A DNA stretch of 64,000 nt from the NCBI GenBank assembly GCA_905182985.1, contig CAJJDN010000079.1:140180-204179 (forward strand). Direction: 5' to 3'. This stretch comes from Paramecium sonneborni. Taxonomy: Eukaryota > Ciliophora > Oligohymenophorea > Peniculida > Parameciidae. Positions 15,479-27,920 of this stretch are shown here, one piece after another (position 1 is the stretch's first letter; each line of letters opens with the position of its first letter). The position numbers were made by a program, and so were the translations under genes. The notes beneath the pieces were generated by a model. The model was not told the DNA's origin. It ran no database searches and saw nothing but the letters and a program-made list of their open reading frames with translations.

Positions 15479-16156
15479 TCAGTTTTTCTCCTGGTCTATT
15501 TTTTACTGCAGCGAATGATGGAAAGATGTAGCTTCCTGATATATGTAGAAAATTTTAATTCAACTTCAAGTTTTTTGCGAGTCTCCTATAACAATTCTTC
15601 GGTTTATTTCTTCTAGGACTCTAACTATTATTTTAATTGGCGTTTTCTTTCCACTTCAATTTCTAAGTCTTATTCCAACAATCTATATGAATGAGGCAAA
15701 TCTCTTAAGCCTTTTAGATTTTCAGATTGGATGTATTTAGTATAAGCGTGATGCACTTCAACACCACTTTCTTAATACTTATGCAATACAACTAAACTAT
15801 ATGTATTTTCAATACCCAATTTTTCACGATCAACCTATTGATTGTACTTTTCATCCTCCAATTATCTAATTGCTTCTGCCTTAAGCTCGATTAAACGCTG
15901 CATTGATAATAATGAGTCCCTAAGGAGAGGATCAATGAAACATATTTTTTAATTGTAATCTAAATGATATTTTTCATATTTACTTCTTCTTTTTAAATCC
16001 CAAACTTTCTATTATAATGTTTTAAAAAATAATTTCAGATCTTTCAACTCCTAGGTCTTTTGATCCTCAATTATTTGCAGTTCGTATTTCAAACCCTACA
16101 TTCATCATAATTTCTCTTACATTTAGTGTGTCTAAATTATTCTTGTTCTTTATCAT
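15479..16156 (-). CDS. Coiled-coil protein of about 210 residues, unknown family
   Basis: Starts at ATG 16156 with a 12-residue first exon (MIKNKNNLDTLN) joined over a 25-nt intron to GLKYELQIIEDQK. The protein is almost entirely charged helix, with heptad-like Leu spacing (KRQLKQQLESQKKQTEELLQ), and a conserved-looking middle segment (FIDPLLRDSLLSMQRLIELK). A second intron of 29 nt near 15550 leads to a short last exon ending at TGA 15479-15481. There is no membrane segment or signal peptide. It could be a basal-body or axonemal structural protein, but nothing in the sequence proves this. It sits 114 bp upstream of Rpt3. Confidence 0.65.
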
Positions 16157-16202
16157 GAATAATTTTATATAAATTATATATATATATATTATTATTATCA
16201 TT

Positions 16203-17856
16203 TCACTATTAATTAATATTTCTTCTTTTATTGAATTATTATATAGGATTCTCTTACAATAAATCTAATTCCTTCTATTTTGAAAAACCATTCATTTATT
16301 ATTATCTCAAATAACTAAAATTCAAATATGGTGTTGTCGAAATTTATTATGTGAATGCTTAATTGGATATTGCTCCCATTTATTCTTCATTCTATTAAAC
16401 AAATTGATCATTGCTCCAAAATGGAGATGGCATCATTGATCCAATTAAAAATGGAGATGTAGAATTAACCTTATAAATATTTGTAATTTTTGGTAGTTAT
16501 AAAGATGAATTTTAAGGACATTCCCCTTCCTCTACAATTCCAGGAGACAATTATCTTAAACATTGATTCTCAAAATATTAATATCCTGGAGATGTTAAAC
16601 ATTATAACATCATCAATGGAGTTGCATTTTTCATGTCTTCCTAATTAAAAGTTGATTATAAATTTAATGCCAATTTCATTTCTTCAGAATTAAAATTCAT
16701 TTATTATTGTAACTACTACAATTATTGTAATTATTAAGTTTATATTTGTTGTTACAATTATAATTATTATGATTATTATTATGTATATAATTATTATTAT
16801 GCTTATTATACCAAAGACTACTAGGATTATTATTCTTCCTATTTTATTATTTTTGGAATATTTTTTTATTTCTTAAATTCAGATTTTTAATCTTTATTTC
16901 TCATTCCCTTCTTATGTCTCCCTCTTTTACCAATAATACCTTATTTATTAGAGTCCATATGTACTGAACTATTTATTAAATTAAATAATTACTTTTTTCT
17001 AATATATTATTTGATCATCTCTATTTCATCGCATTCATCATCTTTGCATATCTTATGTATTAATGACTTATATCTTATATAAACTTATTATGAAATTACC
17101 TATTCTTTACTTAATTCTCAGTTCTTCCATTCAACTATTATGAAATCTACGACCATTTTTTTCCATTTTTTACAACATTATTTAATATTATCAAATCCTC
17201 TTTAATCAACCATTGTTCCCTTAAAATATCAACAATAAATTACTTATTTAATTCAGGATTTAAATAATTCATCCATCTTTCTCTAATTTATTTTGGTGTT
17301 CGAATGTTACCTTACATATTCCTTTCATAAAGAGATACTGCAATTTATGTCCAAATATGCTTATTCTTCTAACTATAATCAACTAAGTTATTTCAACTTA
17401 CTTCATTTAATTCTTTATAAAATCATCTTCTTCCTATAACCAATTAATTGATTTCATCTAAGGATTTATTAGTGTAATCCACCTTTACTTTAAAGCATGC
17501 TTATCTATTTTTAAAATTATTTCAAAATTAATCCAATCATTCTCATCCTAACATATTATTCTTAAAAATACTACAGGTCGTATTGTAATTTGATTTTGCT
17601 TCTCAAAATATTTAACTAAAAACCATATTAAAAATAGTTTAAAAGAATTATCCCATTTTCTTTTACTTCTCAATTTTTCATCTTCCAAAAAACTAACTTT
17701 AAGAACTACACAAAACCTTTTACAAATTTGATCAAACTTCTTACTATGTGGATAGATGAACTCTCCTCTAATCTTAAATTACTTTCGGTATTCTTCAGAT
17801 ATAGGAGTTGTTTGCTTCTCACTTAAACTCTAAAAGAACTTCTGAAATTCATCCAT
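16203..17856 (-). CDS. Myb/SANT repeat DNA-binding protein A
   Basis: A probable transcription or chromatin factor. After a divergent N-terminal ~130 residues there are two Myb repeats: the first with WLQEEDDFI, then HIWTQIA and RTPKQIRERWMNYLNP; the second with REQWLIKEDLIILNN, KKWSQIS and GRTENQVKNRYKSLIHK. The spaced tryptophans and the recognition-helix pattern (N-Q-V-K-N-R) are those of R2R3-type Myb proteins. A 29-nt intron near 17380 and a 26-nt intron near 17080 are needed; the second interrupts the recognition helix codon for codon. The C-terminal 250 residues are Gln/Tyr/Asn-rich low complexity and may act in activation. It ends at TGA 16203-16205. A closely similar gene lies at 26358-27678. 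It is divergent from the Dicer-like gene, 284 bp apart. Confidence 0.85.
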
Positions 17857-18140
17857 TTTTAATTATAATTATAAGATTGAGAAATTTTATATTAATTTAA
17901 GCAAACCTGATCAAAATGATTTTAATAAAAAAATTAACAGAACACTTCTTATTTATCATTTTATGATAATTGTAATAGTTATGGTTTTGTTTAATTCATT
18001 ATTAATTAAAATAAATGCAATAATTTTCTGACTAAACATAGAAATTTATTTCTGATTAAACTCCCATTTAGCAATCTAATTGTTATATTTACTAATCAAA
18101 TAAATAAGACCACTAATAATTTTAGTTTCTAGATAATATA
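17857..18140. promoter_or_regulatory. Divergent intergenic region between Myb A and the Dicer-like gene
   Basis: 284 A+T-rich bases between two start codons on opposite strands, one of the longer upstream regions in the window. Both promoters must lie here. No named regulatory motif is recognisable. Confidence 0.4.
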
Positions 18141-21100
18141 ATGAAATTACCAACCCAAAATTTATTTGAACTTTTAATTCCTAAAACAAATGAATCTCAA
18201 CAAGTTTAATCTTAAAACTAAATCAAAGAAATGGTTAATTAAATGTTAATTTCAATTTCTAATAACGAAGAAATTTTGGGAATTTCGAAATAAAATGAAG
18301 AAGAAGAACTTTTTGATGAATTAGCAGAAGATCTAGAATAGAGAGAAATTTAATATTAACTATTTTTAAATGCTCTTAATAAGAACTGTATTTTATATTA
18401 GGAGAATTATCAAACTTAAATCGTTCTTATGTTAATATAGAATTAATTAAAGAATTATCCAAATAAAAAAGTAGCTGTTTTAGCCACAACGATTCCTAAA
18501 GCAGATGCTCTAGCTAAATATATTAAAAATACGTTACCTATATTAGTTGAAACATATATAGATGACGATGTAATTTTAGCAAAAGTACAATAGTGTAGCA
18601 ACTCTTTAAAAATTATACATCCTAATAAATGTACAGATTTGTGGAATAATTTAATTTGGTAGATGATTTTATAATAAAATAATATTTATGTAATGACAGC
18701 AGAAACATTTTTGATTACATTAAGAAGAGGATACTAGAAATTTACTGATTTTAGTTTGATTTTTTTGGATGATTGTCAAGCAACAAATTTTGAAACTCCT
18801 TATAACCATCTCTTCAAAGAATTTTACTTTCCTCTCAAATCATCCAATTAAATGCCATAAATTGTTGGAGTATTTAATTCTTAGTATACAAATAATAAAT
18901 TCATAAATGATGAATCAATTTTAAAAGAACTTATATAATTATGTGCATATATGGATGCTCGTTTTTTAAATATCAACACTGAGGCTATTAAATAAAAAAT
19001 AAAAGAAACAACAATAATTCTTACATATTACAAATCATATCTTAATGACTATAAATTTCAGAAGAAATTAGAAAGTAATATATAAAACAAAACATTTGAT
19101 TCTATACTTTTTGATAATTTAATGAAAAATAATTGCCTTATTGAAATAAATGAATTAAAAATAATTCTTAAAACACTTAAAACTAAATATCAGAATTGTT
19201 TTTCATTTAAAATTATGATATATTATTTTGAATAAATCTTAATACAAAAACCTTTAAATTTATATTTAGAACTTGGATAACACTCATTTTGTATTGAATA
19301 TTTTTTATTTTATAGGTTTAATACTAAATTTTATAATTGAAAAATTAAAAAAATTTATCAGCACAAGGTAACCAGAACCTTTTTATCAAGAATTATAAAT
19401 TGCTTTAGAAAAATCTCTAACTTAAACTATATAAACAAATAATTAAATTACTCCTAAATTCGAACATTTATAAGAACTACTTTAATAAACTTATAAAAAT
19501 TCTTAAGCTCAAAACAATCGAACTTTAATTTTTATAAAATAATAATATATGGTCTATTTATTCCTTAGATTAATGGAAGACAAGTAAAAATTCTCAACAT
19601 AAGGTAGCCTTTATTTATTATGTAGATTTAAAAATTGGAATAGTTTAAAAAGTAAAAAATGATTTAGATTAAAAGAATGCTTAAAATGACATTTAAAGAT
19701 TTCTTAAAGAAATTTATTAAGATCTAAAATAAGATTAATTTAAGTTTTCAGTTCAGGAATTGAAAGATTAATTAATATAATTAAATGATTTCTTTAATTT
19801 AGATTAATTAACAACTCAATCTACTAATGAGGATTAATTAAATTAATGTTAAATTGTAATCTCATGTTAGATAGATGAAAAAACTGCATTAAATTTTCAA
19901 AAAATAATTTTTTTTAATTCAGCACCTCATTGCAATTACAATTCTCTTATGAGTCAAATGAAGAATATAAATAGTTAAATTATTCTCATGAAGGCTGAGA
20001 AGAAAGAGTAAAGATAAAATTTTTAACAAAACTTTATAAATCTTTAAAAAGTCGAAAAAATTATTAATGAATGCTCATTACCTTATAGAGAAATTATATT
20101 ACAAAAGGCTATTGATAATTTATGTATTTAATTTTTGATATAAAGAAAGCAAGGCTTTACAAAATATGTATTATGAAAGTTATACCATACAATCAAGCAG
20201 CGCTTTATTAAATACAAATTGGTCTTGTAATTTGATTGAATATTTTTCACAGTAGATGAATTTAGAAAAGAAAGGAAAAACAATATCAAAATATGCTGTT
20301 TATCAATTAAAAAATGTTAATTAAAAATAAAACGATTAATATATTGCCTTTTTACTTCTTCCAAGTTAAGTTTAAAATTTTATTTTTTATGGAAAGTAAA
20401 CTAATGGGTTGAAAGAGGCAAGGGCATCAGTTGCTTTTCAGGCTGTTCTTTAATTGTTTTAATAAGGTTATTTTGATTGTCATTTAAGATCTTAAATATA
20501 GATTCATCAAGGTTAAAGAATTGGAATAAATTAAGAGGATCCTACAGTTGTTATGGTAATTAAACTTTATATATTATAGACATAAGAACAATTATATATC
20601 TAGTCATAATATTGTATAACTGTTAATGAAAAAAATGTATCTCTTTTATCAGGCATTATTAAATCAAATCAATATTATTTTACATTTTAAAAGTCTTTGC
20701 TTTTAGTTGACTAATAAGAAATCAATTTTACTATGTAGTTATGCAAATTTTAGAATGAAAAAATATTATTATTATACCCTAAACAATTTAAAAGCAAATT
20801 AGAATAATGTTAGATTCTACTTTAGATGCTTGATATACATTTAGGCGATGAATAAATAATTTCTTAAGAAGACTATTAAGATTATTATAAAAATTATATA
20901 GATTCAATAATACTTGAGGAGGAATTAATACAAGTGGAAGAAAACATTTTTTCTAGAATGGGCTAAGGTAAACTTTTATCCTATATTAAGAATTGAAATT
21001 TGAATTAAAAAAAGACACTGAATAAAATGGCTTAATTATAATAAATAATAGTAAAAAATTTACAACAAATTTTATAATAAATTAATTTATTTTAGTCTTA

Positions 21101-22864
21101 AAAGCAAGCTTATTTAAAAGCAATATATAAATTTAATAAATCATATAGACGAATGAAAAGGAAGGTAATGGACTCAATACATTATCTAATTGTATTTTAA
21201 GCAATTTAAATTAATATTTCAATTTGATTAATCCTATAGTATTAAACATAAAGGGATATATTTAAGAATCTCAACAATTTAAAAATACCTTAAGATAAGG
21301 GATAAAAAAATAAAATGGAATATTGAAGGATAAATTAGACGAAATAATTTTAGATTCTTTAAATTTATAGGCTTATAAATTAGAAAATTTACTGTTAGGA
21401 GAATGTTACTATAAATTTTTGATAACAATCTAATTATTATAAAATTATGCAAAATTAGATTTTAAAATTTTAGAACAAAAAATAAAATATTTTACTAGTA
21501 GCACATATATTAGAAACTGTTTATTAGAATCATATTTATTTTTATTTTTACATAAACGGGATTTAGTTGATATATCAAAGAGATTGATTGGGTTTGAAAG
21601 GATGGAGAGCAATTTAGATTTGTTATTAGTTTAATCTGATATATTGGATTTAGATTAAAAATAATATGAGATTAAGGGGCTGTAAAATACAAACAATTTT
21701 TCTATTTTAGATTTTAAATAATTCTTATATTAATCTTTATCAATGATAGAATTGGATGATTATTAATAGAAGAATGGTTTTGATTGGATTAGAACTATGA
21801 AGTTAACAAAAATATTAGAGCAACAAATAGGATCACCTTAAGAATTATAATTTTTAATTCCTAATCAGATATAGAATAATGAAAAATTAAAATAGCTAAA
21901 ATAAAGTTATAATAAATTTGAAAATATCATATAATATAAATTTAATAGTTTCGAATTGTTATTTTAAGCAATGACTGATGTTAGTTTTAGGGTGTTAATT
22001 AATAATGAAATTTAGAAATAATATATGTAGAAATTCTCAACAAGAGATGAGTTTTAAGGATAGATATCATAAGAAGAATTGTAGGAGTAAAAAAATTAGA
22101 TAGATTAAATGAACAGTATAGAATAAAGTAGCTATTAAAACTCTAATTTAACAATTCTTGGTAAATCATTATGGAATTATGTATTAATGAAAATATTAAG
22201 TGAGAAAAACTTAGGTATAATATATTTAATATATAAATAGAAAGTTTATAATTTGTAACATTAAGTAAAATTTTAAAAGGGGTATCATTTTAATCTTATG
22301 CAGCAATAAAATTACGAATTCATGAATATTTAAATAGCAATAATTAGAAATAATTGTAAGATTTTGTAGAATTAAATTAAAAAAGCAAAGATTAATCAAT
22401 AACATTCCATGTTAGTTCATTAGTTTATAATGAGAATTCTGGAATATTAAGAAATGCATTTTTAGCATTGATTGGAGCAATATATATTGATAGTAAATTT
22501 GACTTATTAGTAATTATTGGTTGGATTGACAATTTATTTAATTAGATAGGTGTGGAATAATTATTGAATATAGAATTTATATAAAGTAGACCAAGATATA
22601 GATTTTATGAGTGGTAAAAATGGATATAAATATAGGTACAAAAAAAAGTTTGGGAATCCTTAAAATTTTGATTTATTAAAGATTCGTCATTAAGATTAAA
22701 AGAAAGCAAATTAAGGTGTATAATTATATATACCTTTTGATTATAAGGAAGGTTCAATTGTGAATATAAAAGGGGATAAGTTTTATGGGGTTGGATAGTT
22801 ACATATTTTTGCAAAATGTAAAAATGAAGCTTGGGATAGATTGTAAGAATTAATTGAAAATTGA
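18141..22864 (+). CDS. Dicer-like protein with degenerate helicase and RNase III active sites
   Basis: About 1500 residues in Dicer order. The N-terminal helicase-like domain keeps the Dicer entry (REIQYQLFLNALNKNCIL) and motif Ia/IV analogues (VAVLATTIPKADALAKYI; RTLIFIKQQYMVYLFLR). However, Walker A (TGSGKT) reads ENYQTQ near 18400, the DECH box reads DDCQ near 18765, and the arginine motif (QSRGRAR) aligns with MSQMKN near 19950. A Dicer-dimer domain follows (YGKQTNGLKEARASVAFQA, near 20390-20480), then a platform/PAZ-like region without a clear PAZ signature. RNase IIIa (near 21380) reads ENLLLGE. RNase IIIb (near 22150) reads TILGK where active enzymes have EFLGD, and RNAFLALIGAIY where they have GDIFESLAGAIY (near 22445). 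A dsRBD-like C-terminus ends at TGA 22862-22864. Several 23-29-nt introns are needed (near 19290, 20960, 22210). The kept frame and splicing argue against simple decay. Function is unproven; a scaffold or dsRNA-binding partner in small-RNA pathways is inference. Confidence 0.85.
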
Positions 22865-22904
22865 TTAAAAAATATTAAATAATAATAATATATATATATA
22901 TAAA

Positions 22905-24873
22905 ATGAAACAACCATCTGCAGATATTTTAGAGATGGAACATGCAATCGGATATAGTGGAAGAGTAATATTGAATATAAATATAAGATACATCGAAGTG
23001 TGATTTTACATCCAAATGGAGTAGAATTCATTAGTATAGCTGGAGCTTCTTTAATAATAACAGATTTAAGAGATGCTCATAAATAATCATTTTTATAAGG
23101 ACATGATGATTAAATCACATGTTTAGCAGTTTCTAATAGAGGTGAATTGATTGCATCAGGATAGAAGGGAGACAATTCTGATGTTATTATTTGGGATTAT
23201 CATAGAAAAATTCAAAAATATAGATTATCAGAGCATGATTATGAAGTAGTATGTGTAGATTTTAGTCATGATGATAGACTGTTATTCTCTTCAGGTAATC
23301 CAATGGATAAAAGAATATTCATTTGGGATTGTTAGACTGGATATATAGTAGGATCAGTTAATCATACACCTGAACCAACTACTATAGCAAGATGGGGAGG
23401 ATTTGCTAAAGATATTAAAGGAAGAGATACACCTAAATATTAGTTTGCAACTTCAGGGAATAAATAAATATGTTTGTGGAAGTTAGACCCTAAATTAGGA
23501 GTATTTGAAAAAGAAATAGTGAATACTGGAAACTTGGTTAGAGATTATATTTGTATGGAGTTCTCAAAAAATAGAGAAGAGTATCTCTTATTGGGAACAA
23601 CCTCAGGAGACTTTTGTGTATTTCAAATGAAAAATAAGTACTATATTAATATTTAAATATTTCATAGATTTTTTAGTCATTAGATAGTTGTGGCAGCTTT
23701 AGGAGTAATGTCTATAAGATTTGTAGATTTTTCAAGATTTTTAGTTGGAGCAGGTAATGGTACATTAGCGATGTATTAGATTACAGAAGAAAATAAGGTA
23801 TATAATTAGATTAAATTAGATCAACTAATTACATAAAACTGATTTAGGTGGAGCAGTGAATTCAATTACTGTGAGAGTAGATGGTTTAGAAAGTTTAATT
23901 TCAACAGATAGAGGATTGATATTTCGATTTAATACAAATAGTTTTTAGAAAGGATTACATAGTGAGAATCATACAGGATCAATATTAGATATGAGTTATC
24001 CTCCAGGAGTTTCAGATAGATTTGCATCTGCATCAGAAGATGGAACAATAAGAATTTGGGATATTAGTGAATATAATGTAATTGCTAAATGTTAAGCTAA
24101 TGTCAATGTTGTACCTTTAAGTTTAGTTTACAGAGATGAAGTATTATTAAGTGGATGGGCAGATGGTAAAATTAGAATGTTTAGATCCGATAATGGTTAA
24201 TAAATTTGGTAGATTGATAATGCTCATAAAACAGGAGTAACTACACTTTGTATCTCGAATAATTTAAAATTCTTTTGTAGTGGTGGAGGTGAAGGTGATG
24301 TTAGAGTTTGGGAAATGAGAACTAGAGAAATGGTATCACATCTTAAAGAACATACTCATAAAGTAACTAAAGTTAAATTGATTGCTAATGAAACATAATT
24401 ATTAACAGCATCACGCGATAGAGCTCTATTATAATGGGACTTAAAAACTGAAAAAAGAATTAGTGCTCATATATAAAGAATGGGAGGAATCAATTCTTTT
24501 GATACTGTTCCAAATACAACTGTTGTTTTCAGTACTGGTTAAGATAGAAAGATATCACTTTGGGATCTTAATTAAAGTGAAGTCTAAAGATAATTTGAAA
24601 CTAGTGCTAATCCTAAAAAAGGTAATTATTATTAATTATATTTTTATAGGTGATGAATGTTATTCCATTTGTCTTTCCCCTAATTTCAAATTTGCTGTTA
24701 CTGGTGGATCTAATTGTTCTGTTAAATTATGGGATCTTTAAACTGGATAGCAAATCTCTGAAGGATTTGGACATTCCGGACCAGTCAATACTGTATAATT
24801 TGCTCCAGATGGAAAGTAAGTTATTTCAGGTGCATAAGATGGAGTTGTTATTGTTTGGAATGTATTCTTATGA
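22905..24873 (+). CDS. CFAP52: Cilia- and flagella-associated WD40 protein CFAP52 (WDR16)
   Basis: A ciliary inner-junction protein that sits on the axonemal doublet. It begins GYSGR, then RSVILHPNGVEFISIAG after a 23-nt intron at about 22962-22984, as in CFAP52. Two seven-bladed propellers follow: repeats with VIIWD, IFIWDCQTG, ICLWKLD, IRIWDIS, VRVWEMR, LQWDLKT, ISLWDL, VKLWDLQTG and a final DGVVIVWN. About 600 residues, the usual length. Further small introns occur near 23640-23690, 23800-23830 and 24620-24650. It ends at TGA 24871-24873. It starts 40 nt after the stop of the Dicer-like gene on the same strand; such spacing is normal in this genome and does not imply an operon. Confidence 0.92.
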
Positions 24874-24982
24874 CATCATATATCAAATATATTATATTAA
24901 TCATTATTAAATATATCTATACAAATAGACTCAAATAAACTCATTTTCAAAACTGAATTTTTATTCAATTAATTTAATAAAT

Positions 24983-25570
24983 ATGCATAAAAGACCCCCT
25001 GTCCCTAAATTTCATGAAGAATGCAATACTCCTAAAAGAAATTAAGACATGTATGAATAAATTTCTGACATTGTTTACAAAATGAATCTTAGTGATCAAG
25101 TTGAAAAAAAATCAATCTCCATCTTAAATGTTTTATCCATTCCTAATTCACATCTCCATGCATAAGCTATCGTTTACTATGCTATGAAAGAATTATAATA
25201 CAAAGTACCTTCAACTGATGAAAAAGTCCAATACTTAGTTAAATGTATTTAATAACAACATTCAACTTTGATAACAACACTCTGTGAAAAACTCAAAATC
25301 GACTCAAAAGCCACCACTGTTTGTGTCACCCTATTAAGGTAAATGTAGCCTCTTATTCAAAAATTACCTAAATCTCTTTAAAATGCTATTGCAGTAAAAA
25401 TAGCCACTGATATCATATATCTCAATTAAGGTGCCATCAACATCAAGTTAATTGCTAATTTAGCTAATATAACTCCAGAACAATTGCATTCCAGCATTAA
25501 TAGAATCAAACCATTTGCTTTCTAAATCATTTAAGATTTGTTCAATTATTTTAATCATCATTCTATTTGA
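24983..25570 (+). CDS. Small all-helical protein, possibly a cyclin-box/TFIIB-like fold
   Basis: Intron-less frame of 195 residues from ATG 24983 to TGA 25568-25570. It opens MHKRPPVPKFHEECNTPKR and continues as a string of predicted helices with alternating hydrophobic faces (LHAQAIVYYAMKELQ, AIAVKIATDIIYLNQGAINIKLIANLANITPEQLHSSINRI). The last part resembles the second helical repeat of TFIIB or BRF proteins, where NIxxIAxxxxITxxxIxxSxxRI is common. No zinc ribbon is present. The family call is tentative, and it may be a ciliate-specific protein. It begins 109 bp after CFAP52 on the same strand. Confidence 0.6.
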
Positions 25571-26357
25571 ATTTTTTGTATGTCTATTATTCTATATAAA
25601 TCTCATTAAATAATTCAAATTTTATAAAAATTTTTATGTATTAATAATTATTATTTTTAACCTCCACTCATCATCAATAAAGTTTTATATTTAAATCATT
25701 AAATTATATTATTCAATCATCAATTCTATTCATAAATTATTAACTTGCTAAATAATTTAAATTTATTAAAATATATTATTTTTATTTTATCTAAAATTTT
25801 TATTTTTCCCGAATTTTATTAGTATTTGTAATTCACCATAATTTTAAACACATCATTTTGAATACCTTTGGAAAATTAGAAAACTAGATTACAATTGATA
25901 AAGTTCTACAATAAGACATTAAATTAGGTTTATTTGAAAAAAATATGATGATAGATATGAAAATTTTGTTTTTATTCATTAATATTAATATAGATAAATA
26001 TGAAAGTGAATAAGTTTCATAATTTATATGCACTTGATTAATTATATTGAAGTTTAGTTAGACATTATAATCTGCATTATTTTATTTGAATTAATTTAAT
26101 AATGTAAATAAATTATTTTATTTAATTAAAAAATCAACAGTTTATAATTTAATAAATCTGGAAATTTAATTAAAATTATTTTAAGACTGTTTCCTTTTGT
26201 TACTTTTTAAGTGATTTGAATTTATTAAATTGCTGGTAATTGCAAATTCTACTGATCTTAGTTGCAGTGTATATATAATTTTAAAAAATATAAATTATAA
26301 CAATGATGTATTATTCAATATATATATCAATATTATGCTCAATTATGTTCAACGTAA
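25571..26357. other. Gene-free A+T-rich region
   Basis: 787 bp between convergent genes. One frame of about 70 codons (around 25850-26040) stays open, but with TGA as the only stop such lengths are expected by chance. No RNA gene or repeat seen. Confidence 0.45.
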
Positions 26358-27678
26358 TCAGAAATATCCTGGATACATTTATAATTATTGTTAAAATCCT
26401 AAATTAATGGGATATTAATGATAATTTGGATAAATCTAATTAGTTGGAACATAATTCATATATGTATTAGGGAAACTAGACATAAAATATTGGTTTCCAT
26501 AGTACATTTATTAATTTTATGTTTGGGGTAGAGAGAGATTGTTATTTTATTGATGATATAAATTTGGAATTTAAGTCATTTAGTACTAAGAATCTTAATT
26601 AATTTTCGTTTTTTCAATTTATGAAATATCTAAACATTTAAAAATAATATTACTTGTAGCACTTATCCCATTATCAAGGGATAGTAATTCTACTTTAGGT
26701 TTTTTTAAGTTTTAATTCTCTCCTAAATTATTTAATAATGGTGTATCAATTCTTTTGGATGCTTCCTTTTTAGCCAAGAAATCAGACATAAATTATGTTA
26801 CAGTCAAACTTAATTTTTAATCAGGATTCTCAACTATTGCTTTAAGTAAGGATCTCTCTTCACTTTCTTAAACCTTATTTTTAACTATTAAAATTACATT
26901 AAATCTTTTTAAGTTTCTAATAATTCCATTATATTGATTTTTAATTTAGTTTTCGCTTCTACCATCCATTTCATTTTGTATTTTAGACCATTTTTTACCA
27001 TAATTTAAAATCAGTTAAATTAGTTTTATTTTTTCCTCTTTCGTCCATGTTTACTTAGAAATGTTCGGATTTAACACATTATTCCATCTCTCTCTAATCT
27101 ATTTAGGATATCTCTAAGATGAAGACAATTAGTTAAACTTAATTGTTAATTCTGTCCAATTATTTTTTGAATAGTATTAACTAAAATATTTAAAAATCTT
27201 ACCTAGCAATATCTGTCAAAATCTGATCTTCTTCTTTGGTCCAAGGTGAGATTTTTAGGTTAGAATGAAGTAGGGATATCCATTTTAATTCAACCAATTA
27301 CTTATTAACACAGAGTATTTTCGAAATATACTCCCAATCGCTATCATTCTAATTATTAATTAAAACTATTACAGGAATTAGGTCAGATCTATTTTAATAC
27401 ATTAAATATTTTGTCATACACCAAATAAGCAAAATTTTGTCTTATTGATGCCATTTCTTTCTGCTCTAATCATTAGTCGATCTAAATAAAGTAGAACGAT
27501 TCAAATACTTTGAAAAAACTTCCTCATAGTATTCCTTCATTTATTAATCAGATGGAAATTGGCTGACTCGAACTCTTACAAATTATTTTACTGTCTCTTC
27601 CTCAATGGGATTCAATTTTTGGATTTATTCCACAAAATCAAACCATTCCTTGGGTAGATGTTCTTTTATTTAAATCAT
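26358..27678 (-). CDS. Myb/SANT repeat DNA-binding protein B
   Basis: Paralogue of the Myb gene at 16203-17856, with the same order and the same intron inside the first repeat. The N-terminal region has SDWEYISKIL where A has NDWINFEIIL. Repeat one is SPWTKEEDQILTDIA, then NNWTELT and RYPKQIRERWNNVLNP; repeat two is TWTKEEKIKLIQLI, KKWSKIQ and GRSENQIKNQY. A 22-nt intron near 27190-27210 restores the frame between the halves of repeat one. The C-terminus is Gln/Asn/Tyr-rich and ends at TGA 26358-26360. The start at 27678 gives MIQIKEHLPKEWFDF. Likely a sequence-specific DNA-binding regulator; targets unknown. Confidence 0.85.
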
Positions 27679-27920
27679 AAAATAAAATATAATCAAGATT
27701 TGTTAAGATTAATTTGTTTATTAATATTGGTCAACTTCAATAAGATAATTTAAATCAATTTTTAATTGATTTGTATATTATATATATTTATTAACATTGT
27801 TCTATTTTTATCTTAATTATAGTCTGAGTTTATTATTAATAGTTAAGATTTTCTCCAATTTCCTTTTACAATTATTTTGTTATTTTCCTTTTTAAAACAT
27901 CGACAAAGAAAATTACATTA

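Noticed and set aside
25850..26050. An open frame of about 70 codons.
   Set aside because: With TGA as the only stop in A+T-rich DNA such a length is expected by chance; no homology or start context supports it.
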